Positions 48,316 to 58,030 are shown, numbered from the stretch's first letter. The stretch: 64,000 nucleotides of DNA from Peribacillus loiseleuriae (GCF_001183985.1 NZ_LFZW01000001.1:4985828-5049827); one strand, 5' to 3'. The notes: generated by a model from the letters alone, not told the origin. Numbers and translations: made by a program.

Positions 48316-49782
48316 ATGAATCGGAATCATACGATGATGCAGTTTTTTGAATGGCATGTTGAGACGGACGGTACACATTGGAAGAGGTTGGCTGAAACTG
48401 CACCGAAATTGAAGGAAAGTGGAATAGACTGTGTATGGATTCCCCCTATAACAAAAGGTCAAGCAGCTGAAGATAACGGTTATGGGATATACGATGTTTA
48501 CGACCTTGGTGAATTTAACCAAAGAGGAACGGTGCGGACAAAATATGGCACGAAGGATGATTTACACAAGGCAATCAGGGCCTGTCATGATCACAATATC
48601 AGTGTCTATGTCGATTTAGTCATGAATCATAAAGCTGGAGCAGATGAAACGGAAGTATTCGAAGTCATTGAAGTCGACCCATTCAATCGAAATGATGAAA
48701 TTTCCGAGCCATTTGAAATTGAAGGCTGGACGAAATTTACTTTTCCGAATCGCGGTGGTCAATACTCTTCCTTTACCTGGAATTATGAACATTTTAATGG
48801 CACCGACTACGATGCCAAAACTGGTAAAAGGGGCATCTACCGCATTTTGCAAAAAAAATGGAATGACAAGGTAGCTGATGAATTTGGAAACTACGATTAT
48901 TTAATGTTTGCGAATATTGATTATGAACACCCTGATGTTACCAACGAGATGATTTCATGGGGGAAATGGCTGATTGATACCGTTCATTGTGACGGGTTTA
49001 GACTAGATGCCATTAAACATATTAACTACGACTTTATTCGAGACTTTTCAAATGCCATGCTTGAACACACAGAGGGAAATTTCTATTTCGTCGGGGAATT
49101 CTGGAATCCTAATTTGGAAGCTTGTCGCTCCTACCTTGATCATACCGAATATAAGATTGACCTCTTTGATGTGGCTCTTCATTATAAATTATGCCATGCT
49201 TCCAAGGCTGGCAGAAAGTGTAACCTCGCAACGATATTTGATGATACACTCGTCCACTCCCATCCAATGAATGTCGTAACTTTTGTTGATAATCACGATT
49301 CACAACCTAATGAATCATTAGAATCGTGGGTAGAAGATTTGTTTAAACAAACGGCCTATGCGTTAATTTTGCTTCGAAAAGATGGTTATCCTTGCGTTTT
49401 TTATGGCGATTATTATGGAATAGGCGGTCCCGAGCCTATCCCGGAAAAAAAAGCAGACATCGACCCGCTTCTCTTTGCCCGTTACCATAAAGCCTATGGC
49501 GATCAAGAAGATTATTTCGATCATAAGAATATTATCGGCTGGGTCCGCCGTGGCGTTCGAGAAATTGAATATTCTGGCTGTGCTGTTATTATTTCTAATG
49601 GCGACAGTGGTAAAAAAAGAATGTTCGTTGGCGAAGAGCGTGCTGGTGAAGAATGGGTCGATCTGACGAATAATCGGCGAGATAAGATTACGATTGCAGA
49701 TGACGGCTTTGCGGAATTCCCCGTTACAGGCGGAAGTGTTTCGGTTTGGGCGTTAGCGGAAGTGAGTTCAGACGATGAATAA
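48316..49782 (+). CDS. Cytoplasmic alpha-amylase (GH13)
   Basis: A 488-aa GH13 amylase that cleaves internal alpha-1,4 bonds in starch, glycogen or maltodextrins. The four conserved regions are DLVMNH, GFRLDAIKH (nucleophile Asp), FVGEFW (acid/base Glu) and FVDNHD. It starts NRNHTMMQFFEWH, close to liquefying amylases, but has no signal peptide, so it should act inside the cell like E. coli AmyA. The ATG at 48316 has GGGGGAT 6 bases upstream; the longer frame runs into the repeat. The gene is alone between two direct repeats (48102-48273 and 49812-49998). Confidence 0.93.
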   Translation: MNRNHTMMQFFEWHVETDGTHWKRLAETAPKLKESGIDCVWIPPITKGQAAEDNGYGIYDVYDLGEFNQRGTVRTKYGTKDDLHKAIRACHDHNISVYVDLVMNHKAGADETEVFEVIEVDPFNRNDEISEPFEIEGWTKFTFPNRGGQYSSFTWNYEHFNGTDYDAKTGKRGIYRILQKKWNDKVADEFGNYDYLMFANIDYEHPDVTNEMISWGKWLIDTVHCDGFRLDAIKHINYDFIRDFSNAMLEHTEGNFYFVGEFWNPNLEACRSYLDHTEYKIDLFDVALHYKLCHASKAGRKCNLATIFDDTLVHSHPMNVVTFVDNHDSQPNESLESWVEDLFKQTAYALILLRKDGYPCVFYGDYYGIGGPEPIPEKKADIDPLLFARYHKAYGDQEDYFDHKNIIGWVRRGVREIEYSGCAVIISNGDSGKKRMFVGEERAGEEWVDLTNNRRDKITIADDGFAEFPVTGGSVSVWALAEVSSDDE

Positions 49783-49811
49783 AATTAAAATTCTATGGTA
49801 CATTGGATCTT

Positions 49812-49998
49812 TTCATACAAAACCTATATGGCATTAAAACACCACCATTTACTATGAAGGATCAATCATATAGCACGCTACACTCACCTAATCACAATGG
49901 TGGCGGTGCGAAGCTGAATTTCAAGGTACTTTCTATAATAAAATAAGTATACCTGCTAAGTAGATTGTCTTGATTAATAAGTCGCGAAGCCCCGCCCC
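49812..49998 (+). repeat. Direct repeat, copy 2, behind the amylase gene
   Basis: 187 bases aligning with 48102-48273: TTCATACAAAACCTATATGG, ACTCACCTAATCACAATGG, GGTGGCGGTGCGAAGC, AAGTATACCTGCTAAGTAG and GCGAAGCCCCGCCCC all recur. It starts 29 bases after the amylase stop. CCACCATT can pair with AATGGTGG, where copy 1 has a wobble pair. Confidence 0.85.
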
Positions 49999-50017
49999 GT
50001 ATCCTTCATACATGAGG

Positions 50018-50048
50018 AAAGGGGACAGACTTTGTCTACCCCCTTTTT
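50018..50048 (-). terminator. Terminator between amylase repeat and HEAT-repeat gene
   Basis: GGGGACAGAC and GTCTACCCCC pair with two mismatches around TTT; T tracts lie on both sides. It starts about 7 bases beyond the stop of the minus-strand HEAT-repeat gene and can also stop read-through from the amylase side. Confidence 0.55.
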
Positions 50049-50054
50049 GTCTCT

Positions 50055-51089
50055 CTAAAAAGAACTTTCCTTAGCATCTGCAATCCTTCGCCAGTTTTCC
50101 AGTTCTGGATGCTCATATCCCATGATCTTATAATAGCTATATGCAAGCTGTTCAGATTCAATCATAAACGATTCCATGCCTTCTTCCATATATTCGTCAA
50201 TGAACGGTTTTACTTCATCGGTTAATTGATGCGCTAATGCTTCAATGAGAAATACTGCATCTTCTTCATACTCTAACATATCGAATGCTTGCTTCAGCTC
50301 TTGCACAGCCAAATCTGATTTAATCGTCCCAAGTATAGACGCTCCATAAATAATGGCATCAGGATTCTTTACATAAAGAGAAACCTCATTCACCACTTGG
50401 TCGGTTTGAAAGCTGATCAATACATCCGCTGTAACCTCCAATAATACATCATCTTCTCTCGTCAGAAGCCCTGCCAGTAGTGAAATATACTCTTTTTTTC
50501 CGAGAGCTCCAATTAAATAAACAGCGAAGATCCCTGCAAACTTGAAATAATCCTCATTCAAGTTTTCATTTAATATGTGAGCAATCTCAGTATCTGTAAT
50601 CCAACCTTTTTTTGCAAGAACATTGGCCGCATGTCTTGCTTGTTGAAAAAGGGCTTCATTATATTCCTGGGATCGATCTAGTTTATTAAGTAACCTTCTA
50701 TACTCCATCCATACTTGGTGTTCATCTCCATGAATGAGAATGTCATATAACCGAAAGACATCCTCAGGTAAGAAAGTAGATAATTCTTGCTTGTACTCTA
50801 CTGCTAACTCCGGCTCCACTATCGTAAGTAACTGCTGATACATATGTAGCTTTTCTGGGGCTGCGACTTTTGCTCCTTCGATTAAAAACTGCACAGCTTC
50901 TTCGTTAAGTGTATGCTTCTTTAGCTCCATAAACATAAAGATAGAATTAGAATCGACCATCCTTTTAACCAATTTTGCCGTCCACTCTTCTGGAACATTT
51001 GGAAAATCACGTAATACTTGTAAGACAAATTCCTTGATATGAATATCCTCGCTCAATAGATGAGGTTCAATTTTCTCTAAAAAATACAA
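50055..51089 (-). CDS. HEAT-repeat-like protein of unknown function
   Basis: A 344-aa soluble, almost all-alpha protein with repeating helical pairs such as EDDVLLEVTADVLISFQ and DLAVQELKQAFDMLEYEEDAVFLIEALAH, which read as HEAT-type repeats. It is acidic and has no catalytic motif, signal peptide or membrane segment, so a protein-binding scaffold is likely. TTG at 51089 lies 8 bases behind AAGGGAG; the frame could begin at a TTG six codons earlier, which lacks a site. Confidence 0.7.
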   Translation of the reverse strand: MYFLEKIEPHLLSEDIHIKEFVLQVLRDFPNVPEEWTAKLVKRMVDSNSIFMFMELKKHTLNEEAVQFLIEGAKVAAPEKLHMYQQLLTIVEPELAVEYKQELSTFLPEDVFRLYDILIHGDEHQVWMEYRRLLNKLDRSQEYNEALFQQARHAANVLAKKGWITDTEIAHILNENLNEDYFKFAGIFAVYLIGALGKKEYISLLAGLLTREDDVLLEVTADVLISFQTDQVVNEVSLYVKNPDAIIYGASILGTIKSDLAVQELKQAFDMLEYEEDAVFLIEALAHQLTDEVKPFIDEYMEEGMESFMIESEQLAYSYYKIMGYEHPELENWRRIADAKESSF

Positions 51090-51362
51090 TGATTCTGCTC
51101 CCTTCAATCGTAAATCGTACTACAGTTATAACATAGGATGTGTAGAAAACCCATCATTGAACAATATCATTCGCTCTTTCTTCAGCAGAAAACGATGAAC
51201 AGGACACCTGTTATAGGATATTCTTCGGTAACGTACTTCCATTCATTCTCGTTTTCGAAACTATGATTAGTAAAGTGAATATTGTCTCATGAACTCCCTA
51301 TATGAACGGGCGATCTAATCGTGATAAGATAATCATACATATCTTAAAGGAGCTGAACTAAA

Positions 51363-52598
51363 ATGAAAAAAGAAATCATCGACCGTTTTACTTCTTATGT
51401 TAAAGTCGATACTCAATCCAACGAAGAAAGTCTATCTTGTCCTTCAACACCTGGTCAGATGACGCTCGCACATATGCTTGTTGATGAGTTAAAAGAAATT
51501 GGGATGGCAGACGTGACGATTGATGCAAACGGGTATGTAATGGCAACGTTGCCCACGAATACAACGAAGAACGTACCAACAATCGGTTTCTTAGCACATA
51601 TTGATACCGCAACGGATTTCACAGGAAGAAATGTAATGCCTAAGCTCGTTGAAAATTATGACGGAAAAGACATTCAGTTGAATGAAAACCTACATATTGT
51701 GCTATCACTTAAGGATTTCCCTTCTTTGTCTAACTATAAAAGCCACACGCTGATTACGACAGATGGCACGACGCTTCTTGGTGCCGATAACAAAGCGGGG
51801 ATTGCCGAGATTATGACAGCAATGAGCTATTTGATTCAGCACCCTGAAATCAAACATGGGAAAATTCGTGTTGCCTTCACACCTGATGAAGAAATTGGAC
51901 GAGGTCCTCATAAATTCGACGTTGTTGCTTTTGATGCGAAATACGCATACACAGTAGACGGTGGCCCACTTGGTGAACTGGAATATGAAAGCTTTAACGC
52001 GGCCGGCGCCAAGATTACAGTGAATGGAACCAATATCCATCCTGGTACAGCAAAAGGGAAAATGGTCAACTCAATGAAAATTGCTATGAAACTGCAAAAC
52101 AGGCTACCAGCTGAACAAGCGCCTGAGCTTACGGAAAACTACGAAGGCTTTTATCACCTGCTTTCATTTCAAGGGGATGTTGAACAAACGAAGCTCGTGT
52201 ATATAATTCGCGACTTTGATAAAGGCGAGTTTCAAGCGAAGAAAATGATGCTTGAAAACATCGTAAACGAATTAAAAGAAAAATACGGTCATGACAGTAT
52301 CTTGCTTGAAATGACTGATCAATATTACAACATGAGAGAAAAAATTGAGCCGGTCAAAGAGATTGTTGATATTGCTTATGAAGCAATGAAAAATCTTAAT
52401 ATTAAACCAAAGATTTCGCCAATCCGAGGCGGGACAGATGGGTCTCAGCTATCTTATATGGGACTGCCAACACCGAATATTTTTACTGGTGGCGAGAACT
52501 TCCATGGAAAATACGAATTTGTTTCAGTAGACAATATGATGAAGTCTGTAAACGTAATTGTTGGCATTGCTGAGTTATTTGAGGAAAAGGCGAAGTGA
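51363..52598 (+). CDS. pepT: Peptidase T (tripeptide aminopeptidase)
   Basis: A 411-aa M20-family zinc aminopeptidase that removes the N-terminal residue of tripeptides. Metal ligands are visible in [12 protein letters not shown] (His, Asp), [13 protein letters not shown] (Asp), TPDEEIGRG (catalytic and ligand Glu), [12 protein letters not shown] and the C-terminal [13 protein letters not shown] (His). Length is exactly that of B. subtilis PepT as I recall it. ATG behind AAAGGAGCTGAACTAAA; a full palindromic element follows 4 bases after the stop. Confidence 0.96.
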   Translation: MKKEIIDRFTSYVKVDTQSNEESLSCPSTPGQMTLAHMLVDELKEIGMADVTIDANGYVMATLPTNTTKNVPTIGFLAHIDTATDFTGRNVMPKLVENYDGKDIQLNENLHIVLSLKDFPSLSNYKSHTLITTDGTTLLGADNKAGIAEIMTAMSYLIQHPEIKHGKIRVAFTPDEEIGRGPHKFDVVAFDAKYAYTVDGGPLGELEYESFNAAGAKITVNGTNIHPGTAKGKMVNSMKIAMKLQNRLPAEQAPELTENYEGFYHLLSFQGDVEQTKLVYIIRDFDKGEFQAKKMMLENIVNELKEKYGHDSILLEMTDQYYNMREKIEPVKEIVDIAYEAMKNLNIKPKISPIRGGTDGSQLSYMGLPTPNIFTGGENFHGKYEFVSVDNMMKSVNVIVGIAELFEEKAK

Positions 52599-52602
52599 GA
52601 TG

Positions 52603-52737
52603 AAGAGGATGTCCCACAAGGGTCTTGCCCTCGCACTCTATACACAGTTCATAGTAGTATTTACGCTTAATTTGAACTGTAAATTGCGGTTGCGGGGTCT
52701 GACCCTTTCGTGAGGTCAGACCCTGGGATATCCTCCT
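52603..52737 (+). repeat. Longest palindromic repeat element, behind pepT
   Basis: GAGGATGTCCCACAAGGGTCTTG, CTCGCACTCTATACACAGTTCATAG, ACGCTTAATTTGAACTGTAAATTG, GCGGGGTCTGACCC, then an extra inverse unit GAGGTCAGACCCTGGGATATCCTCC. AGTTCA...TGAACT is an inner inverted pair. The middle matches the 15759 copy. The additional GGTCAGACCC unit makes it 135 bases long. Confidence 0.87.
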
Positions 52738-52779
52738 TTATTTTTTCACAATATAAGATTCCGTCACCAGTCACTTTGT

Positions 52780-53109
52780 TTATGTATAGTCTTCATACAC
52801 AGTCTCCGGATGAAACTGAAATTCACTAAGATTTATTGAACCATTCATCATGAATTCAACTCCTTCACTTTGTAAGGAAAGCTTTTGATCATGAAAATGC
52901 TCATCGTCCTTAATTCCAATCAACCCTTTTGAATTTACTACCCGGTGCCATGGAAGATGATATTTTTCACTCATGGAGTGTAGGATTCTAACAACCTGTC
53001 GTGCGCCTCTTGGACTACCAGCCAATTTAGCAATTTGGCCATAGGTCATTACATTTCCTTCTGGGATATTTTGAATAATAGTAATTACTTTTTCAGTAAA
53101 TGGCTGCAT
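52780..53109 (-). CDS. Alkyltransferase-like (ATL) protein, MGMT family
   Basis: A 109-aa protein matching the DNA-binding domain of O6-alkylguanine-DNA alkyltransferases: IPEGNVMTYGQIAKLAGSPRGARQVVRIL. The active-site motif PCHRV is PWHRV here, so the acceptor Cys is Trp and the protein cannot take up an alkyl group. ATL proteins bind O6-alkylguanine and hand the lesion to nucleotide excision repair. The C-terminus (~30 residues, INLSEFQFHPETVYEDY) is a family-variable tail. ATG 5 bases behind GAAAGGA; a TTG eight codons earlier is less likely. Confidence 0.9.
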   Translation of the reverse strand: MQPFTEKVITIIQNIPEGNVMTYGQIAKLAGSPRGARQVVRILHSMSEKYHLPWHRVVNSKGLIGIKDDEHFHDQKLSLQSEGVEFMMNGSINLSEFQFHPETVYEDYT

Positions 53110-53165
53110 GTTCATCCTTTCATTAATACCCAATAATTTTTCGCTACTTGCATGTTTCTTTATAA

Positions 53166-53245
53166 TATAAGTTGAATGAAAGATCCCCGCTTTTTCCTAT
53201 CATTCAGGATAATCTGAGGTACCTGTCGCTCTAAGTTTTAACAAA
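53166..53245 (+). promoter_or_regulatory. Leader sequence shared with the rluF-like gene (copy 1)
   Basis: GTTGAATGAAAGATCCCCGC...TTTTTCCTATCATTCAGGAT aligns with GTTGAGTGAAAGATCTCCG...TTTTTCTTTTCATTCCGGAT at 62588-62625. GAATGA and TCATTC close a hairpin that is kept in the other copy through a wobble pair. It lies about 20-100 bases upstream of a small open frame. Unknown leader element or repeat. Confidence 0.4.
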
Positions 53246-53263
53246 GGGGAGACGAAAAATCGA

Positions 53264-53488
53264 ATGCACGCTACTATTCCTTTAGTTAAACATATAATTA
53301 CCGTAATCACAAAAAAGTCTGAAACCTTCTTGAAAAAAGCAAAATTCAATCGTTCAATTTATAGACAGAAAATTTTTTACGCCAATATTTACGGTAGCAA
53401 TGATGGATTCCTATTCAAAGTATATATTAGCTTTTTAATAGACAACGAGAAAACAGTCCAGTTTAAAAATTTGATTCGGCTTTTATAA
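53264..53488 (+). CDS. Small basic protein of unknown function
   Basis: 74 aa, basic and moderately hydrophobic (KKSETFLKKAKFNRSIYRQK...NIYGSNDGFLFKVYISFL). AAAGGGGAG lies 13 bases upstream of the ATG, a little far. I recognise no family. It lies alone between the ATL gene and lytS, preceded by the conserved leader at 53166. Confidence 0.4.
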   Translation: MHATIPLVKHIITVITKKSETFLKKAKFNRSIYRQKIFYANIYGSNDGFLFKVYISFLIDNEKTVQFKNLIRLL

Positions 53489-53587
53489 ATTATGTTCTTT
53501 TGTGTATGCAAAAAAATCCTTATAATAAGGTGTGAGTTCGAAATACTGTCCATAACCTAATAATCGTGTTTGAAAGGACGAGTGACA

Positions 53588-55369
53588 ATGTTCAATTTAG
53601 CACCACTAATGCTTGAAAAAGTTGGAATTATTGTTATTGTTGCTTTTCTATTCTCACAAATGAAATCGTTTCGCCAAATTGTACAAAATGAGCACAAAAC
53701 AAATGAGAAAGTCATGCTCATTTTGCTATTCGGGGCATTCGGAGTCATCAGCAATTACACAGGAATTGAAATTCATCACAATACCATCGCGAAAGCTGAA
53801 TGGCTTTCAGAAATAAACCCAGAAAGTGCACTAGCCAATACAAGAGTGATGGGTGTCGTCATTGGCGGGTTACTCGGTGGTCCTTCGGTTGGTATTGGAG
53901 CAGGTTTCATTGCAGGTATCCACCGGTATACACTTGGTGGATTTACAGCATTTTCTTGTGCACTCTCTACTATTTTGGCTGGAGTGGCTGCTGGATATTT
54001 TGGCAGAAAACGAAAGCAGAATGGGAAAAAAATAACGTCTACTTTTGCTGTCTTGACCGGAATGACATTAGAAACTGTACAGATGCTAATCCTTTTAATG
54101 ACCGCCAAGCCGTTTGACCATGCACTGAATCTTGTTCAAATCATTGGGCTTCCTATGATTTTCGTCAACGGATTCGGAACATTGCTATTTATGTTCATCA
54201 TTCAATCGATGATCCGTGATGAAGAACGTGCACGTGCAAGCCAAACGAACCAAGCCTTTCATATTGCCGATCAAACTTTACCATTCTTCCGCCAAGGTTT
54301 AAACATTCGCTCCAGCAAGGAAATATCAAAAATCATACTGAAGCTGACAGATGCCGACGCGGTTGCTATAACAGATGAACGTCAAGTCCTTGCCCATGTT
54401 GGGGAAAGTTCAGACCATCATATACCCAAAGCGCAACTTGCTACAGGTTTAACCAAACGAGTTCTTGGAAGCGGAGTCATTTCCATTGCAAGGTCAAGAG
54501 AAGACATCTTCTGCTTTCATAACCATTGTTCATTACAAGCAGCCATCGTCTTGCCTTTAAAGGTACAAAGGAAAACAGTAGGTACATTAAAAATGTACTT
54601 TACCCAACCAGACAAATTAGATCGGGTACAGCAACAGTTAGCAGAAGGTTTAGCTAACTTATTCTCCACACAATTAGAGCTTGCAGAGGCAGAAAGGCAA
54701 ATGAAGCTATTGAAAGATGCAGAAATTAAAGCTTTACAAGCACAAATTCATCCGCACTTTTTATTTAACAGCCTGAATACAATCTCCATACTATGTCGCA
54801 CAGATGTAAATAAGGCTCGAAAATTACTACTTGATCTAAGTTCATTTTTCCGGGGTAATTTACATGGAGCGAGACAGATGCTCATTCCCTTAGAAAAGGA
54901 ATTAGAAAATGTTAAAGCCTACTTGTCATTAGTACAAACTCGTTTCCCAGACAAGTACGACATTAACTTTCAAATAGAGCCCGGTCTCGATAAAGTACTT
55001 ATTCCACCATTTACCTTGCAACCTATCGTTGAGAACTCCATTCATTATGGCATTAGAAAGAGCAATAGTAATGGAATTATCACAATAAGAATTTTCACCC
55101 AAAATAATACGATGCGAATCGTTGTCACAGATAATGGAAAAGGAATTCCTGCCGAAAAAATTGAAGTACTTGGTAAACAAATCATGCAGTCAAAAAAAGG
55201 GACAGGCACTGCCATTTTTAATATTAGTCAGCGTCTAAAGGGCATTTATAATGGTCAAGCCCGTTTAACTATAAACAGTGAAGTGAACTTTGGAACAACC
55301 ATTACGATTGCCATCCCGCTCGATAGTAAAGGAGTTTTTGATCAAAATGTTGAAAGCCTATATAGTTGA
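53588..55369 (+). CDS. lytS: LytS-type sensor histidine kinase
   Basis: A 593-aa kinase with the 5TM-5TMR_LYT membrane domain (about residues 8-200; VMGVVIGGLLGGPSVGIGAGFIAGIHRYTLGG is diagnostic), a GAF-like domain (about 225-360) and a C-terminal His_kinase/HATPase pair (QIHPHFLFNSLNTISILCR with the phosphorylated His, PIVENSIHYGI, VTDNGKGIP). Family members sense changes in membrane potential or extracellular pyruvate. ATG 6 bases behind GAAAGGACGAG. Its end overlaps lytR by 23 bases, and cstA follows, so pyruvate sensing is the likely job. Confidence 0.94.
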   Translation: MFNLAPLMLEKVGIIVIVAFLFSQMKSFRQIVQNEHKTNEKVMLILLFGAFGVISNYTGIEIHHNTIAKAEWLSEINPESALANTRVMGVVIGGLLGGPSVGIGAGFIAGIHRYTLGGFTAFSCALSTILAGVAAGYFGRKRKQNGKKITSTFAVLTGMTLETVQMLILLMTAKPFDHALNLVQIIGLPMIFVNGFGTLLFMFIIQSMIRDEERARASQTNQAFHIADQTLPFFRQGLNIRSSKEISKIILKLTDADAVAITDERQVLAHVGESSDHHIPKAQLATGLTKRVLGSGVISIARSREDIFCFHNHCSLQAAIVLPLKVQRKTVGTLKMYFTQPDKLDRVQQQLAEGLANLFSTQLELAEAERQMKLLKDAEIKALQAQIHPHFLFNSLNTISILCRTDVNKARKLLLDLSSFFRGNLHGARQMLIPLEKELENVKAYLSLVQTRFPDKYDINFQIEPGLDKVLIPPFTLQPIVENSIHYGIRKSNSNGIITIRIFTQNNTMRIVVTDNGKGIPAEKIEVLGKQIMQSKKGTGTAIFNISQRLKGIYNGQARLTINSEVNFGTTITIAIPLDSKGVFDQNVESLYS

Positions 55370-56084
55370 CGATGAACCATTAGCAAGAGATGAATTGAAA
55401 TATCTACTCATTCAAAGCAAACAAGTCAAAATCTTAGGAGAAAGTGATTGTCTGGAAGATGCAGTTGTAGATATTTCAAGGCTTAAACCGGATCTAGTCT
55501 TCTTAGATATTGAACTTGCTGAAGATAATGGTTTACAGCTAGCCAAGCATTTACTCACTCTAGACCCAATCCCGGCGATTGTCTTTGCAACAGCCTATGA
55601 TGAATATGCCCTCCAAGCATTTGAATTAAACGCACTCGACTATCTATTAAAACCTTTTGATGAAAATCGTATTCAAAAAACACTAGAGAAAATCCAGCAA
55701 ATGCAAAGAATTGGTGAGGAGGAAAGCACCATCCACCCTTCTTTGAAAAAAGACCACACTGGTAAAATGGCTGTCCTTGTAGATGAAAGAATTATTTTAT
55801 TAACATGTGATGATATTCTTTATTTAGAATCATTTGAGGGAAAATCTATCATCAAAATGATGGAACACACATATAAAGTCAGTGAAGCATTGGTTGTTCT
55901 AGAGAAGAAGCTAAACAGAGGACAATTTATCCGCGTTCATCGCAGTTTCATTGTGAACATGGATCATATTATAGAAATAGAGCCTTGGTTTAATTCCACC
56001 TATCATTTAATTATGAAAGACAGATCAAAAGTTCCTGTTAGTCGCACCTATGTTAAAGAATTGAAGCAAATTCTTGGTTTCTGA
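55347..56084 (+). CDS. lytT: LytR/LytT-type response regulator with LytTR DNA-binding domain
   Basis: A 245-aa regulator: receiver with AYIVDDEPLARDEL, LVFLDIELAEDNG (phospho-acceptor Asp) and YLLKPFDENRI; C-terminal LytTR domain (about 140-245) with YLESFEGKSIIKM, FIRVHRSFIVNMDHI and VPVSRTYVKELKQIL. The ATG at 55347 lies behind AAAGGAG and overlaps the kinase end. It should activate the cstA gene 132 bases downstream when LytS fires, as LytST-type systems do for pyruvate transporters. Confidence 0.93.
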   Translation: MLKAYIVDDEPLARDELKYLLIQSKQVKILGESDCLEDAVVDISRLKPDLVFLDIELAEDNGLQLAKHLLTLDPIPAIVFATAYDEYALQAFELNALDYLLKPFDENRIQKTLEKIQQMQRIGEEESTIHPSLKKDHTGKMAVLVDERIILLTCDDILYLESFEGKSIIKMMEHTYKVSEALVVLEKKLNRGQFIRVHRSFIVNMDHIIEIEPWFNSTYHLIMKDRSKVPVSRTYVKELKQILGF

Positions 56085-56216
56085 GTATTTTGCATCTCAC
56101 CTTTCCGTTTCTGCAACTCAACTTCCTATTTGTGTATTTCAAAATGAAAACGCTATAATCTCTATTTCCGTTTAGTATGATAGTAGTAGAGGACGAAGGA
56201 ATGGGGGAAAGAAGAA

Positions 56217-58022
56217 ATGAATGCGATTACAATAGTCATCGGTTCTATTTGTATACTCTTAATTGTATATCGTTTATATGGTACATTCATGGCTGCAAAG
56301 GTCTTGAAGCTTGATGATTCAAAGCTAACACCGGCCCATAAATTAGAAGATGGGAAAGATTATGTACCTACAAATAAATGGGTTACATTTGGTCATCATT
56401 TTGCGGCGATTGCTGCAGCGGGTCCGTTAGTTGGCCCAATATTGGCTGCCCAGTTCGGTTATTTACCAGGATTACTTTGGCTACTGATTGGGGCTGTAGT
56501 CGGTGGAGCTGTCCACGACATGGTTGTTCTCTTCGCTTCCATGCGCCGAGATGGAAAATCTCTATCAGAAGTAGCAAAAGAAGAGCTCGGCACTGTGGCG
56601 GGATTTTGTACAGGCTTAGCGATGTTATTTATCATCACGATTACAATGGCAGGTCTATCATTAGTTGTTTTGAGTGCATTAGAAAGAAACCCATGGGGAA
56701 CATTCGCTGTCGGAATAACAATTCCAATTGCAATGGGGGTTGGATTGTATCATAAAAAAACAGGCAACTTAAAAGGTGCGACGATTGTAGGTTTTGCTCT
56801 TATCATGGCTGCTATCTTCTTTGGACCAAACATCCAAGGCACGGCATTTGGTGATTTGTTAACGTTTGAAAAAAGTACACTTGCTCTTATTCTACCAATC
56901 TATGCATTCTTTGCAGCCGCTTTACCAGTCTGGTTATTGCTAGCACCACGTGATTATTTAAGCACATTCATGAAGATTGGTGTATTCGCAGCATTGATTA
57001 TTGGCGTATTTTATGTAAACCCAGCTGTTCAGTTTCCAGCTTTTACAGAATTTATTAATGGTGGTGGACCAATTATCGCCGGTCCGGTTTGGCCATTCAT
57101 CTCCATTACGATTGCTTGTGGAGCAATCTCAGGCTTCCACGCATTCGTTGGTTCTGGTACAACACCAAAAATGATTAATCGTTGGAGTGACATTAAAGGC
57201 GTTGCTTTTGGGGCCATGCTAGTTGAATGTTTAGTTGCGATTATGGCTTTAATTGCAGCAGTTTCCCTGCAACCAGGCGATTATTTCGCAATCAACTCAA
57301 CTCCAGAGAAATATGCAACATTAGGAATGGAAACGGTTAATCTCGATAAACTGAGCGAAGAAGTTGGAATGGATCTCGAAGGAAGAACGGGTGGAGCCGT
57401 TACACTTGCTGTCGGGATGACGTACATCTTCACTGAAATTCCAATTTTCGAAAAACTGGCGTCCTATTTCTACCAGTTTGTTATTCTATTCGAGGCTGTT
57501 TTTATTTTAACGGCCATCGACTCAGGAACACGAGTTTCGCGTTATCTGATCCAAGATTTCCTGGGAGACTTTATTAAACCGTTAAAACGGACAGATTCAC
57601 TACCTGCTAATATTTTTGCAAGTGCTCTAGCCTGCTTTATCTGGGGATATCTCCTTTTCTCCGGTGATATTAGTTCCATCTGGGCACTATTCGGAGTATC
57701 GAACCAATTAATGGCTGCTATCGGTCTTATTGTCGGTGCAACTGTTGTCCTCAAGATAGCCGACAAGCGGTGGTATATGCTAACATGCCTTATCCCCTTA
57801 GCATACTTGTATGTAACAGTTAACGTAGCAGGGTACTGGATGATTAAAAATGTTTACTTAAATGCAGAAAATGCCGGCTACAGTGTATTAAATGGAATTC
57901 TTTCTATCATTATGCTAATTCTAGGTCTTTTAATTATCATTGCTTCCATCATCAAATGGACTCAACTATGGAAAATTCCACAAACCCTATTAGTAGAACG
58001 GTCAAAAACGGAAGCCTCCTGA
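56217..58022 (+). CDS. cstA: CstA-family carbon starvation / pyruvate transporter
   Basis: A 601-aa membrane protein with some sixteen hydrophobic segments. Diagnostic parts are FGHHFAAIAAAGPLVGPILAAQFG, VVGGAVHDMVVLFASMRRDGKSL, TIACGAISGFHAFVGSGTTPK and LTAIDSGTRVSRYLIQDFLG. Relatives in E. coli (BtsT, CstA) take up pyruvate or peptides. ATG behind GGGGGAAAGAAGAA. The LytST genes directly upstream suggest that pyruvate sensing controls it. Confidence 0.93.
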   Translation: MNAITIVIGSICILLIVYRLYGTFMAAKVLKLDDSKLTPAHKLEDGKDYVPTNKWVTFGHHFAAIAAAGPLVGPILAAQFGYLPGLLWLLIGAVVGGAVHDMVVLFASMRRDGKSLSEVAKEELGTVAGFCTGLAMLFIITITMAGLSLVVLSALERNPWGTFAVGITIPIAMGVGLYHKKTGNLKGATIVGFALIMAAIFFGPNIQGTAFGDLLTFEKSTLALILPIYAFFAAALPVWLLLAPRDYLSTFMKIGVFAALIIGVFYVNPAVQFPAFTEFINGGGPIIAGPVWPFISITIACGAISGFHAFVGSGTTPKMINRWSDIKGVAFGAMLVECLVAIMALIAAVSLQPGDYFAINSTPEKYATLGMETVNLDKLSEEVGMDLEGRTGGAVTLAVGMTYIFTEIPIFEKLASYFYQFVILFEAVFILTAIDSGTRVSRYLIQDFLGDFIKPLKRTDSLPANIFASALACFIWGYLLFSGDISSIWALFGVSNQLMAAIGLIVGATVVLKIADKRWYMLTCLIPLAYLYVTVNVAGYWMIKNVYLNAENAGYSVLNGILSIIMLILGLLIIIASIIKWTQLWKIPQTLLVERSKTEAS

Positions 58023-58030
58023 TAAGAAAT

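Noticed and set aside
48102..49998. A composite transposon carrying the amylase gene
   Set aside because: The repeats encode no transposase, lack terminal inverted repeats and I cannot see target-site duplications, so transposition is not supported, only repeat flanking.
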